Below are positions 51,076-63,316 of a DNA stretch of 64,000 nucleotides, piece by piece. Numbering within the stretch: position 1 is the first letter of the stretch; each line of letters starts with the position of its first letter. Source of the stretch: Akanthomyces muscarius (Eukaryota > Ascomycota > Sordariomycetes > Hypocreales > Cordycipitaceae); NCBI RefSeq assembly GCF_028009165.1, contig NC_079245.1, positions 1,240,001 through 1,304,000 of the forward strand. The letters are read 5' to 3'. Below the pieces are notes generated by a model. That model did no database searches and was not told the DNA's origin. It saw only the letters and a list, made by a program, of their open reading frames with translations. The position numbers were made by a program, and so were the translations under genes.

Positions 51076-54000
51076 CTAGTCTAGATTCTGCGCCTCGCAC
51101 ATCTTGCGATACATGCCGCCCTGCGCAACCAGCTCCCCGTGCGTCCCCTGCTCCACGATGCGGCCCCCGTAAAACACGCAGATGACATCCGCATCTTTGA
51201 CCGTCGACAGCCGGTGCGCCACGGCCACGGTGATGCGGTTGCCGCCCCGCGCCGCCTGAGCCAGCGCCGCCTGCACCACGCGCTCGCTCTCCGTGTCGAG
51301 CGCGCTCGTCGCCTCGTCGAGCAGCAGGATCCGCGGCCCGCGCAGCAGCGCCCGCGCAATCGCGATGCGCTGCCGCTGTCCCCCCGACAGCTGCGTGCCG
51401 CTGGCGCCCGCCGCCGTGTGCACCCCGTCCGGCAGCGACGAGACAAAGTCCCACGCGTTGGCGGCCCGCAGCGCGGCTTCGATGTCGGCGTCAGACACGG
51501 AGGCGGACGAGGAGGAGGCGGCCGCGTCGCTGCCGAGCGCAATGTTCTCGCGGATGCTGCCCTGGAACAGCGTCGGCTCCTGCTGCACGAGAGACACGGC
51601 GCGTCGGTAGAGGCGCGGGTTGAGGCTGCTTAGCTCCCTGCCGTCAATCTTGATGCTGCCGGTCGAGGGGTCGTAGAAGCGCTCCAGCATGGCAATCATG
51701 GTGGACTTGCCGCAGCCGGATGCGCCGACAAAGGCTGCGAACTGACCCTTTTTTATCTGTGATTCGGCCTTGTTAGTCTGACGTGATGCATGCATTTGTT
51801 TCTCCCTGCCCAGGTTATACATACCTCAAGATTCACACCCTTGAGAACCGACGTCTCCGGACGCAGCGGATACGAAAACCGCACATTATCAATAGCCACT
51901 GGTCCCGCAGCGCCAGGTCCGTTGCTCTTGTTCTCCCCCGTCTCCTTGACGGTGGGCTCGAGATCGTGGAGCCAGAACAGGTAGTTAGCCGCATTCTTGC
52001 CCTTGGTCAAGCTCGTCGAGAACTGAAAGAACAGCGCCGTGGCCTGCGCCGAGTAGAAGACGCTCATGAACGCGACAAAGAAGCCAAACAGCGACAGCTC
52101 GCCCAGCGACAGGAGCCGGCACCCGTACCAGAAGCCGAGCGCGAGGAACCAGTACTCGATGGACTGCGTGAACGCGAACCAGACCATCATGGACAGTAGC
52201 GGCCGCACGGAGCCCGCGACCGCCTGGTCCAGCTCGTGCGTGTACCGCCGTAGCACCGTCCCCTCGATGGCGAGCGACGACACGGTGCGGATCGAGGTGA
52301 CGGCCTCGGAGGCGATCGAGGCGCTCTTCGAGTAGCGCCGCGAGAGCTGGTCGTCGAGCCGCACGTCGAAGCGGATCTTGAGCCACCCGGCGGCCAGCAG
52401 CGGCGGCATCCCCGCGCACACGACGACGAGCCCGAGCTTCCAGCTGTAGGCGATGGCAAGCGCGCTGCAGCCGACGACGTTGAGGAGCGAGACGAAGATG
52501 AGCCCGACGTTGATGCCCATGAGCTCCAGGATCGACTGCGGGTTGCTGTCCACGCGGCTCGTCAGCGACCCCGTGTTGTTCTCGGGCCGGTCAAAGAACT
52601 GCAGGTCCTGGCGCAGCATGTCGTCCAAGCTCTGCCGACGGAACTTGTGCGAGAGGGCCTATCAAGAGATGGGTGTTAGTTTTCAGAAGAGAGCCACGCG
52701 TCGTTGGGGCAAGGACAAGCATACCTGGGCAATCGTGTTGGTCGTCCATCCCAGGATAAAGTAAAACACCAGACAGCCGGCGGCGAGAACGATGAACATG
52801 GAGGCGTAAAAGTTGCCCCTCTCTACCATCTTGGACCCCGTCAGCGTAAAGACCTGCACAGTGTTGGCGACCAAGATGGCCTGTCCGGGAAACGCCGCGC
52901 TGGCGCCCATGCAGCCAATCACCGTCAGAATGTACGCCCACGTCAGCTCCGGGCTCTCTTTCACCAGCCGTGCAATGGCGGCCACCATGCCGAGCTGCTT
53001 GTGGTTGGCATAGCTGTCGCGGTTCTTCTGCCTCTCCATGCGGCGCTGCTCCTCGGTGGCGTGGCGCGTCAACGTCTGCTGCACGTCGTCGGCCGGGTCG
53101 GCGTCGAGCTTCGCGTCGCTGCCGCCTTCAGTGGCCGTCTTGGCCGACTCCTCCCCATCCGAGTCGGACGAGGCGGCCACGGCCAGGTTCTGAATCGAGA
53201 CGAGATTGGCGTACACGCCGCCAGACGAGAGCAGGGTCTCGTGTGTGCCCTGCTCGACGATGCGGCCCTGGGCCATGACGACAATGTTGTCGGCCTTGCG
53301 GATCGTGGCCAGCTTGTGCGCAATGGTTATCGTCGTGCGGCCCTTGGACGCGCGGTCGAGCGCCTGCTGGACGACGCCCTCGGCGTGCGGGTCGAGCGCG
53401 CTGGTCGCCTCGTCGAGGAGCAGCACCCTGGGCTGGGAGACGATGCTGCGGGCAATGGCGACGCGCTGCTTCTGGCCGCCGGACAGCAGACCGCCGCGCT
53501 GGCCGATTTCCGTGTCGTAGCCCCGGGGCAGCTCCGAGATGAAGTCGTGCGCAAAGGCAGTCTTGGCGGCTTCCTGGATGCGCGACATTTTCTCTGCTGC
53601 TGGGGCGTTTTCCCAGGGCGTGCCGACAAGGCCGTTGGCAATGTTGTCGTACACGGAGCCCTGGAATAAAACAGGTTCCTGGAGCGTGGGGTGTGAGACT
53701 TTCTTGTGCGGATTTAGTGGCAGGGAAGGGGTTGCCTACCTGTTGAACGAGTCGCACATTCTTGCGGAGCCAGTTCACGTTGAGGTCAGTGATGGGACGA
53801 CCATCGAGTCTGATGGTGCCGGCGAGGGGATCGTACCAGCGCTCGAGAAGACCAACGATGGTGCTCTTTCCCGAACCGCTTTGGCCCTATCGCACGGGTG
53901 AGTCAACGCGCCGATTCTCGGGTTTGATTAAACGTACCACAAGAGCAGTAACCTTGCCAGCAGGGATATTGAGAGAAAAGTTGTCGAGCACAATGGTATC

Positions 54001-55348
54001 CGGCCTGGTAGGATAGGCGAATGTGATGTTTTCAATCTTGATGTCGCCTTCCGTCTCAGTTGGGGCCTCGCCAGCTGTGGCAAAAGCGTCAATGCCGGAT
54101 GTCCTGTCAATGAGGACAAACAATTGCGAGGCGCCAGTGGCGGCACGCGTAAATTCAATGAGGTACGGGGCAAGGTTGGTTAGGCTGATGGCAGCAATGA
54201 CAACAGACAACAAAACACTACAAAGAAAAGTCAGTACATGTGTAAGTCAAGCGAAAATGGAGAGACGACCGACGTGAAGATTTGGCCCGGGTTCTGGATC
54301 TCGCCTCTCGCCATCATGTTCACACCCTGCCAGAACGCGAGACCGAAGCCAAGATAGACAATCGTGTACTCGGCCGAGAAGAGCGCGCCAAACAGCGGCG
54401 AGTTCTTGTTGCCCAGCCGATGGGCCTCTTGCAGAAACGTGTCAAACTTGGCCACGAGGCGCGAGCGCATCTCAAACGCATGCACCGTCCTGGCGCTCGC
54501 CAGCACCCCCTCGGCAAACGAGTTGGCCTGCGCGTGGATGTCGAGGATCCGCGTCTCGATGGCGGCCTCGAGAAAGGAGATGACGCCCATGACGATGATG
54601 ATGGCGGGCGCGACGCAGAGCGTGATGAGCGTCAGCTTCCAGTGCGTGACAAAGGCGACGACAAAGGCCGTCGTGAAGGCGGCGAGGCCCTGAAAGGTGA
54701 GGCCGAGCTTCTCGGCGATGCCGCCCTGGATGAGCCGCCCGTTGTTGGTCGCCTGCGTGGCGATGGAGCCGCCGGAGCCGACGTCGAAAAAGGCCACCTC
54801 CTGGCTGAGCGCGGCGCGGAGGTACGCGGTGCGGATGTTGCGCACGATGCGGTAGGACGAGTACGTGAGGAGCGCGTTATAAATGTAGGAGAGGCCGAAT
54901 CGGGCGATGCCGAGATAGACAAAGTACAGGCTGTTTACGGGGTTCTTGTTAGTCGTCTTGGCCAGAGGTGGGGATTGTCAAGGACGTACGCAAGTCTGCT
55001 GGATTCGCTTCGGAAGTGAGCGGGTGTTGCTTTGCCATTGGCAAAGTCGGTCATAGTTGTGACGAAATCGCCAAAGATGAGATTTTGCAGGGCGATGCCC
55101 GCGCCGGAGCCAATGGCGGCGATGAAGGCGATGCCCTGGAGTGTGTATTCAAAGGAGCCGGCATAGGTGAATATGCGCTGTAAAGAACCTGCAGTTAGCT
55201 TTAATTCCGTCTCGTTCAGCCACCAACTGTTTCTTACAAAATAGGCGTTGCCAGACAATTTCTCAGCTTTCGGCTCCCTGTCTTGTGATAGGTGAGCCTT
55301 TTCGTCGAGCTTTGTCGCAATCATGGCGGGTGTGCCTGGAGCCTCCAT
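51076..55348 (-). CDS. Full-length ABCB (MDR-type) multidrug exporter, 1283 aa
   Basis: Eight exons: 55348-55238, 55177-54990, 54930-54274, 54217-53938, 53886-53740, 53678-52725, 52658-51825 and 51756-51076 (3852 nt). Arrangement is TMD1-NBD1-TMD2-NBD2. NBD1 has Walker [10 protein letters not shown] (413-421), Q-loop [13 protein letters not shown], signature LSGGQKQRV near 526 and Walker [14 protein letters not shown] charged, Asp/Glu-rich linker follows near residues 630-690. NBD2 has Walker [10 protein letters not shown] (1068-1076), LSGGQRQRI near 1178 and [12 protein letters not shown]. Both ATP sites look intact. The family exports lipophilic drugs, peptides, pigments or siderophore-like metabolites through the plasma membrane (examples Mdr1, SitT, Ste6). 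Substrate cannot be told. The first intron is 60 nt and stop-free, so its retention would add 20 residues in frame. Confidence 0.95.
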
Positions 55349-57882
55349 GGCTGCGCAGGATGTAAAGTGATGGCTGCGTGTAAGTGCCTATGTATTTTTT
55401 TCTCTCTTTTGCAAGTTCAATTAAACGACAGTAGAGAAGTGTTTAGCTTATAAAGAATGCTGCTCTGTGTAGATTCAGGGTGCTTCAAACTGTGCAACTG
55501 GGTACAGTGCAACGCTGTATCTTCTTGACAGGCCTGCCGCCATTATATAAACCTTTATCAGCAAAACCACGCCGATGCTGGGCGCGGTCATGTTGAACAG
55601 CGAGCCCACAGGCTCCGCCAACACCTTTGCTCTGTGCAGCCTTGTATGGCCAGGGCTGGCTGCTGCGCGTAACCGGTTTGGCTTGGCACCGTGGCGTATC
55701 CCGCCATATAGAAAAAGCTTGGGCCGGATCCCGAGGGAACGCTGGCTCACGGCCAGCAAGACCCGGGCCCGAGGACGCGGAGGGGAGACCGACCCAGAAA
55801 AAGCTTGGCCTTGGTGCGTGAATCACCACCAATGCTTGGCGCCTGTACGTATCGCAGTGGATTCCGCCACGAGAGAAAAGTGTAATCTTTTACATCTTTT
55901 ACCAGCTGGAAGAGGATTCTGCGTGACGGGGGTGAGCATTTGGGCTGCTGACGGCCGTTCGTTATCTACTCGTGATTGAAGTCACGACTGTGGATGGTGG
56001 TGGGAGAAAGTCCTTCTAGACCCCTAGATTCGGGAATCTCGCTCCATATTCGGAATTCGTCAGAAAGGGCAACGATCTGTCAGAGCGACGGGATTATTAT
56101 GCAAGAGCGATGCAGTTTACTAAATTGCATTTCTGTGAACCTGGCCGGGATGGCTGCCGCAGACTTTAATCCCGTATGAGCGAATCCCCGCGCGCTTTCG
56201 TCCTACACGGCCGGTGAATCCCGTTGATGGCTAAATTCGCTCAGTATAGCTTGTACGAGGCGCTTAGGGTGATGTGCTTATAAATGCCCCGTTGCCACAG
56301 GTTCTTGTTGCTTTGCAAATAATTGAATTCACACCAACGCTTCGATTGCGGCCTCGTCTGGCCTACAGTCGCAGAGTTGATTCACTACCAACAGCGGGAA
56401 CATGCGCGACTGACGGCCGTTACACTAAAACGCACAGGGTGCCGGAATGGCGATCCGCTTCCCACAGCGTGTGTCATTTCACCGCCCCTGTCGCAGTTAG
56501 TGTCTGGCTAGTGGTTGCACTGGAGGAACCATCTCTCCTTCAGCCTCAATCCGTCAGGGCTGAGGCGATAGTTTGGCTCTGGCTAGCAATGCTTCCAGAA
56601 TAAATAAATGGACATGCTAGAGGTGAAGCAGGCGACAGCTCAATAAATGGGATCTTGTCAAGTTTTGCAACCGCCAATCCAACAGGTGGTGCGCGGCCGA
56701 AAAGCAGGGCAGAACCAGAGGCCGCGCAACCGTCTAATCTATTCAATGTCCGCTGATCCACCAAATAAACTACTATCAGGGCTATTTTTGCCCTCAGCAC
56801 ACGTCCCTCGGGCTCCGCCAATCACACTAGGCGTCCGCCATAACAGGCCACATGGCAGGAAATGGGATGCCTATGAATAAGACGAAAATCTGTGTTGTAC
56901 ATGAAAATTCAAAAGACCTTGATCTACTTTTCCATATATAGCTATAGTTTTCCTTGGTGGTAAACCACTTTCGCAAACATAGGTAATCAGCTTTCTGTTG
57001 GGATACTCTGAACGATGCTGCTTCAGGAAAGCACTGATTCTATGCTGACCCAGCGGGACATAGGTCATGTGAAGGTGAAGTCCGCTTCTGCAAAATCCTG
57101 AAACAAAAATTTCGCGATAGACAAAGCTGCTTGGAATTCTGGTAAAAGAAAGTCTACAGATAAGATTACGACTTGATTGTGGTTAGCTCTACCATCTGCC
57201 GCCGCTAAGCTCGGCTTTCTGAGTGGTCGTGAGGTCCCAGCACTTGTCGCTCATGATGTACCTACATACGACGAACCAAATCTTTTATTATAAAAGCAGC
57301 AGAGTAAATATGAGTACTCATTAGCGCAGCCGTCAATGCGGATAGTGTTGTCTGAGCGAAATATTCTGCTGCGCAATGGTGTCTTAACGAGCTGTTTACG
57401 GTCGCACTCTCGCCCGTGCATTGTCCTCTTTTTACCTGTCCCTTTCTCTAGTCATTCCTTGTCCCTCTGTGTCTTGCTTCGCCGAAATAGTTTCTTGCCT
57501 TGCTGGGTACTTATAGCCATCTTTTGCCTGCTAGTCTTATTCTCGTTGCATTTTTTTTAGACGTCACAGCGGTGTGTTAGTACCTGTGCCTGGTGCTCAG
57601 CAACCACACGTCTACAAGTTGCTGCACCGATCAGCCCATACGTGTCTAGATGGATACAACCACACGCTTGCAAGATACGGATCATACTATACCAAGGTTT
57701 GATAGAAGATAGGCTTTGCATTCGCACCAAGGATGCAGGGAAAACTGTCTACACAGGAAAAAACCTGCACCAAAACCTAAAAGTCTCTAGCCGCTGTCCT
57801 TGCCATTTTCTTCACAATCCTCACCACTCCGAAGTGGTACTATCCAAATTTTAAATGAGCCAAAGCCCGGGGCAGTGTCAGC
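55349..57882. other. Intergenic, no gene recognised
   Basis: 2.5 kb containing the ABCB promoter. The open frames are short. A 65-codon minus-strand frame at 56871-57068 looks slightly protein-like but has no family, promoter or joined exon. GC appears lower here than in the 28-55 kb block. Confidence 0.5.
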
Positions 57883-58161
57883 TTAGACACACGGGCAATG
57901 AGTACCGGGAGCCCAGATCTGCGTGTTGTTGCAAATGACGTTGTCGGATGTGTAGCAGCCGGCGTTGTTGGCGAGAGGCTTCCCCTCAGGGCAGCACTTT
58001 GGCTGCCTTGTGTTCAGGTTCAACGCGCACAGTGGTGCGCTCGCGGGGCACTTTGGGCAGACGTAACGGGGTGCGGCCATGTCGAGCTCGGCTTCGGGGG
58101 CCGGGGATGCTGTGACGCCTTGGAACAGCGCAACGACGGCGAGGAGACCAGATGCAAGCAT
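57883..58161 (-). CDS. Small secreted cysteine-rich protein, 92 aa
   Basis: Single exon. A signal peptide (MLASGLLAVVALFQGVTASP) is followed by a short acidic, proline-rich pro-like segment and a Cys-rich domain with nine cysteines: VCPKCP, LCAL, KCCPEG, GCYT, ICNN and HCPCV at the end. The odd Cys number leaves one unpaired, or a dimer-forming Cys. One N-glycosylation sequon (NNT) is present. No family recognised; size and Cys density fit apoplastic effectors or surface proteins of ascomycetes, which is inference. A TATA-like element lies 130 nt upstream. Confidence 0.75.
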   Translation of the reverse strand: MLASGLLAVVALFQGVTASPAPEAELDMAAPRYVCPKCPASAPLCALNLNTRQPKCCPEGKPLANNAGCYTSDNVICNNTQIWAPGTHCPCV

Positions 58162-59961
58162 TGTGGAAGTTTCGAAGAATATAGATGTGATAGTTTGGGA
58201 TTTGTAAGGTCAGATGGATCTGGATGTATGTTGAGAGCTGGTGTTGGTGAGAATGGAAAAGGGATATCACAGACGAGGCAACAGCCGATACTTATACTCT
58301 GTCCTGAGGTGCTACAAAGGTCCGTGATTAATGCTGAACAGAGTATTCTAGAGAATCAGACGACATTCCGTTGACTGTACTACAGTCTGGACCTTGAGCT
58401 ATGAGATTGCCGACTGACCCGACTGTGACATGTCACAATTCTTCTCTTCGGGCTGAAAACAGTGATGTGGAGGGTGGTCGTCCCGGCTAGCACATCTCCA
58501 CGGTGTCTTACTTCATTTGATAAGACATCACGGCTCAGTTAAAACGAAACAAAAACACTACAACAGTTCTATTTAGTGATCATCGGTTCTCGGTATTGCC
58601 GACAAGCCGTGACATATTGAGTGCGTATAATGTAAAATACGTCGTAAAGGAATTGGAAATCGACCTCAGTGAAATATGGTGAGATAGTTGGTGTCTGGCA
58701 CACTGGAGCTCATCTCGCAAATTGGTAAGACGCGGCCTATCTACTGTTCAAAAGAGACACGCAAAATTGCAGAGCGTAGCTGTCATGACGAAGAGATGGA
58801 CCAGCCACGTCCGATCCCTTTCCGCAACTGTTAACTTATCCCGTCCAAGTGATCAGTTCAGCACGGCAACTGGCCGAGGAAGAGAATGGGCACCACCAGG
58901 AAAATTCTCATCGCCGGGCCCGGACCGTCGCTGTGCACATCTGAGACGCGCATCACCTATTATGGCATGGATCGCGGGCGCAGCCGCTACGTGACGCTCG
59001 GTGTGGCATCCGTGCCAAGAGTCTTTTCTTGCCGAAAAAAACGGCCCCCAGGCCCCCAACGCCACACAGTAATCGTCCGATCTAATGCCAACGGTTCCGA
59101 GATGCACTGCTCAGCTACGGCTGTGTACAGCTGCATAATTTCAGCCATCACTGTGAGACGCGGTGAGTCCCTAACGCCACACTTCCCTCTGCTACATAAA
59201 CCGGGAGGCGAAAACAGTAAGCAATAATTAATCCTCGAGTGTGGATGCCGTACGATCAGTGACCAAGTTACCTGTCGAGAAGAGACATTGGGTGAATCCG
59301 CACCTCCAAAGGATCCCGTCTCACTAGAAGACGCAGCTAGACACATCTACGAGACACCTAGTGAAAGGAAATGTAAGAAGCGACTATTTCCGACTCCCGA
59401 AGTATAGAGAGATCATGATGCTACATGTGCTCATTATAACAGTATACAAATCGACAACGCTAATGGTAGTTTGCCGGAGAATACCGATGATCCGTGGGCT
59501 GCATACTCCACTCACAGCCTTGCTTTATTTCAAGTGTGCGGTTGTAAAATATTATGAGCTTGAAAATACGACCCCTTGTGGTAATGATTGGCTATTTCAG
59601 CTGTAACTCAACGGTCTCGTCCTATACCCGCTCCCCACACCGGGAGACCATGTCTCGGATCTCAGCAACCGACGATCCTTCTTATCGTGGCTGGCTGATG
59701 TGAAGCCGGCATATATTCGTGGCATGGTGCCCAAGTGCTGGTGCATATGCAGAAGTCCAGCGCCCAAGTAGCCTTGGCTTCTCTTGCAGCGCTTGGCTGT
59801 ATGCCATTCCAGCGCTTTCCCATGTGCCGTGTCCCAGGTGTCCAACGGGTGGCGAAGCGCATTCAGTGGCTGGCTGATACGAAACTTACAGCCAGACATG
59901 CCAGTAAGGTTGGTAATTTTAATGCACTGACAACAATGGGCATGTGAGTCCTTGCTCATAT
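58162..59961. other. Intergenic, promoter of secreted protein
   Basis: 1.8 kb. The part nearest the secreted-protein gene is its promoter and leader. The remainder holds only short random-looking frames. No tRNA or repeat element was identified. Confidence 0.5.
58291..58297 (-). promoter_or_regulatory. TATA box of Cys-rich secreted protein gene
   Basis: On the minus strand GAGTATAAG occurs about 130 nt before the ATG at 58161, followed by a C/T- and A-rich leader. Confidence 0.5.
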
Positions 59962-60456
59962 TCAAGAAATCAGAACTCTTTTCAGGCCCAGAACCACATC
60001 CACGTTCAGCCAGCGGCCCTGGTACCAAATGCACTCCATGTCACCATAACGCTCAACGTACGCCTTCTCGTGCACCAGGCCCATTTCTGACAAAGTGATG
60101 TCGCAGATGCAGATTTTTCGTATCGTGTTCTTGGAGGTCGGCCCTTCGGGCTGTGAGCCGGCAAAGTGTTTTGCGAATGGTACCTCGAGGACCTCTGGTA
60201 GTTCTGGCATCTCTGCAAGCTCCTGCAGTCGTCCCGCGCTGAAGACGATGCCGTCCTCGCTGCTGATGAGCACCTTGCAGCGAATTTCTGGCGGTGGTGA
60301 CGGTGAGCGCCCGAGAGCCGCACGCTTTGCAGCATAGTCCGCCATCTTGGCGGGAAAACCTCTCAAAGGAGGCTGCCTCGCTGGGCAGCCGAGAGTCTGC
60401 TTTCCCTCGTCGCTTTCTGTCATGTTAAGAGTAGGCGGCCGCCAGTCGGCCGGCAT
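59962..60456 (-). CDS. Hypothetical protein, 164 aa
   Basis: Single open frame from the ATG at 60456; a second in-frame ATG (residue 12) at 60423 is also possible. The composition is protein-like: a basic N-terminal segment (MADYAAKRAALGRSPSPPP), then an alternating hydrophobic region (IRCKVLISSEDGIVFSAGRL), an acidic ELAEMPELPEVLEVPF stretch resembling a folded alpha/beta domain, and a C-terminus ending GRWLNVDVVLGLKRVLIS. No signal peptide or membrane segment. No family recognised. Placed in the accessory-like end of the window; it may be lineage-specific. Confidence 0.5.
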   Translation of the reverse strand: MPADWRPPTLNMTESDEGKQTLGCPARQPPLRGFPAKMADYAAKRAALGRSPSPPPEIRCKVLISSEDGIVFSAGRLQELAEMPELPEVLEVPFAKHFAGSQPEGPTSKNTIRKICICDITLSEMGLVHEKAYVERYGDMECIWYQGRWLNVDVVLGLKRVLIS

Positions 60457-61709
60457 CCTTGTGAAGGCATCACGGTTCAGCCAGTCGCGCGGTCCAGCGA
60501 GAACCGGCCAGCTCCATTAGCGCTGAAGCTGAAGGCACAGGGTGTTTCACACCGTTCAGCGGGACCTAAGTTTGTGTTTCTGAAAAAAATCATTTACTGG
60601 GTATGTCCAAGAATAGAGGTTTCCGCGAGGAGGTGAAGTTGGGTCACTGAAGAGAGAGAGGTGAAGTGTTGGTGTAAGTAGAGAGTTGGGCGGTTAGCAG
60701 CAGGCTCCGGACACGGTGAAGTGGTACAGGCTTGCCCCGGCAAAGCGATCTGCCCTCAAGCGAGAGTCGGGTTTCGGCGCCTAGGAGTATTACAAGGAGA
60801 GGCTACAGTAGAGTGACTACCCTCTAAATAGATGTCAGAAAGGAGAGGCGCACGCTTACGCGGCCTTGGTGATAGCATATTCTGTGACCCTTCTCCAGGG
60901 ATTCAAAGCGGCGCTTCAGCAATTGAGCAACCCGCTCACCTCGGCGCTGCAAGGATAGCTTCAGTCTTCTCTCCGTACCCCGAAAGGGTTTTTTTTATTC
61001 TTTGTTTTTTCGTACTTTTCGCCGCCATATTTCGCAGGTGTGGGGAGATGGTTGACGAGCGGCAAGCTACGTGACGCCGCTCATCGCCTCGCTCCCACCA
61101 GGCTACGACGTATAGCCGACTGCAGATGGCACTTTTCTACGACGTCGCGAGAAAATTCAGTAACAATCACTACCTAACAACCGTTTATATCTTTCGTTGT
61201 AGAATTAGTTACTGGCCGGCTCAAAAATGGTAGATCATGGAGTTTTCCTGAAGTATGTGCTCGTTAATGCAAGCACGAGCTCTCATGCATATGCTGCTCA
61301 CGCATTTGAGCTTAATGATGTACTACTCCCGAAGATAGGTTACGACCTCCTAAGCGCCAGGCAGAATGTCTTAGTTTGTATTCGCGGGCGCAGCCTGTAT
61401 CCCACCGTGACCCTTCGACACCCATGTATTGAATGTCACCAGATGCGTAGCTGTGGAAGAGTGAGAATTTTCTCTGTTCTTCAATTGGCCGAAAAAGAAA
61501 GCGACCTTCTGCTCCAAGAGGGCTGGACATGGGTCTTTAAATCAGTACACGGAACTTGTGTATATAAACAGGATTCTCTGCCCTCGAGCTTTGAATCTGG
61601 ATATTACGTGCAGCAAGTCTTTTACAGTGTTGACTGATTTCGTTTGAATACCTTATTCAACGCTCAAGATATATCCGTAAAAGCTCAAGACCTGATTTAG
61701 TCAAACAAC
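60457..61709. promoter_or_regulatory. Divergent intergenic region and amidoligase promoter
   Basis: 1.25 kb upstream of both the hypothetical gene (minus) and the amidoligase (plus). An open frame of 136 codons at 61227-61637 ends 72 nt before the amidoligase ATG. It is not recognised, and because it contains the apparent TATA box it is more likely promoter sequence than a gene. Confidence 0.5.
61561..61568 (+). promoter_or_regulatory. TATA box of the amidoligase gene
   Basis: TATATAAA lies about 145 nt upstream of the ATG at 61710. Confidence 0.55.
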
Positions 61710-63038
61710 ATGGCTTCTTTAGAGACTTTGGGCGAGAAACTCACCTTTGGAATCGAGATTGAACTGTTGATTCGGCCAAAACAAAAGCTTCTTCCCACCC
61801 TTGAGATAAACGGATGGACTGAAAAGGCTAGTCGTGTCATCTGGAACGAGTGGAATGAAATGGAGAAAGAAATCGCCGCAATTCAGAAAAGCAGTAAGCG
61901 CGTCGCCGCCCAGGAGAAACTTTCCTACAGGACAGCATTCTCCAAAGTCAAGGAGGTTCGCCGAAGCCTGCACATAGCGTTGCGCGACATGCTCGTTGAA
62001 AAGCAAATCGGGGCCGGTCTTACTACGGTCAACTATGAGAAGTCGGCCAGTGTCGATGAGCCATCGCTCGACGAGTTACACGCCCACAAGCTACGCTTAC
62101 ATCGATGGACAGTGCTGACATGTCGTCTAGGGAGCGTTGAAATTGTTTCCCGATCAATTTCCGCCTCAAAGGAGTGGCAAGGCGAAAGTGATCATGTTTT
62201 CCAATTTATCAATGAGAATTTTGATATCTATCTGTCTACAGGCTGCTCAATGCATGTCCACGTCTCTCCAGCACCCTTAGAAAGCCATGTCTACAACTTG
62301 GGCCAGCTCCAGAGCATACTCAAAGCGACAGCGCTGTACGATAAGGCAATTACGAACGTCATGCCAGCGGACCGCAAGGAGAATCCATATTGCCAGCCTA
62401 ATCTCGCACCTCGCCGAGAGAAGCGACACCAAAGCGAAAAGGACATCAACAATCACATTCGGGATGCATTTGAGCGAGTGGAGTCTCAAGGATGCAAAGG
62501 TCTTTTTGCCCCGTTTGATAATCTCCGTCCTATCCAGAAAAATCTCATTCAGCTGGTCTTCTTTGGAGAATCGCGCTATCTGTCCTGGAATTTTGCCCAT
62601 CTCGCCGGTTCATGCGGAACGATTGAGTTTAGACGGCCTCCCGGCGTTCGGGATGCAGCGGCCGCAAAGCACTGGATCGCTTTCACGCTGGGATTCTTGT
62701 CTGTGCCTTGGCACTGGCACACACCTTTGATCCCAACTCGAAGACGCACGCCACCGTCGAGGACCTACTTGAGCTGATTGAGACGGGCCATAGCACTCTG
62801 CCCAGCTACTGTCAGGGAGCACTGAACCCTGCTCTGTTGCAGGTGGACAGCTCTTCGCCTCATCGTTACTCGGGCGCCGAATTGACGGCGATTAAAAGGA
62901 AGAAGGACGCAAAGAAGGACAAACGGAGCAACTTTGTTGAAAAGGTTAGTCAGTTGTTGCGGTCGGTGCATCGCCGGATTTAACTAACAGCCTCCTCTAT
63001 AGCTACGCTCCCAACCCAACAGCCCGGCTCACGATTGA
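61710..63038 (+). pseudogene. Fungal amidoligase-family gene with apparent frameshift, about 423 codons
   Basis: The reading frame from 61710 carries the hallmarks of the Amidoligase_2 family of glutamine-synthetase-like COOH-NH2 ligases: FGIEIEL at 13-19 (G-x-E-x-E metal/ATP site), CSMHVHVS with His182 and His184, and IEFRRPPG at 305-312. After KHWIAFTLGF (about 62690-62700) the frame runs on for only about 25 random codons. The family-like sequence instead continues in another frame as VCALALAHTFDPNSK and on to 62944, an intron 62945-63002 (GTTAGT to CTATAG, CTAACA branch), and a last exon 63003-63038. The total is one base short of a multiple of three, consistent with a one-base deletion. 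It could be a real inactivation or a sequencing error; no short intron restores the frame. Substrate is unknown; family members form amide bonds in peptide or metabolite modification. Confidence 0.75.
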
Positions 63039-63316
63039 TACCGACATAGCAGTCATGTTGACCGCTGTGGATATACTGACATCTGCTGTCTTGTCCTGTT
63101 TGTTCTTGTTCTTTTCTGATGCTTCTGCTCTGTCTCTACTGTTCTGTCTTCGTGCTTACGTCATATTCTTTCACATCTCTTTGCTCTGTCTGTGTTCAGT
63201 TCTGCTGTACTTTTCGTTATCATCTGTCTAGTAGAATAAATCTCATTCGCAGTATTCATTTGTACTGTGCTTTCGATATTTCCGTGGCAAACAAAGACGT
63301 CCTGGCTAGGAACATC

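Noticed and set aside
52704..53669. 321-codon plus-strand ORF opposite the ABCB gene
   Set aside because: Shadow of exon 6 of the ABCB pump, including its nucleotide-binding domain.
59612..59652. GGTCTC...GAGACC inverted repeat near 59.6 kb, considered as a tRNA or hairpin terminator
   Set aside because: Only 6-bp arms with a roughly 30-nt loop, no cloverleaf or terminator context; likely chance.
61227..61637. 136-codon ORF just before the amidoligase gene
   Set aside because: Contains the likely TATA box at 61561-61568 and ends 72 nt before the next ATG; no family resemblance. Kept as promoter sequence.
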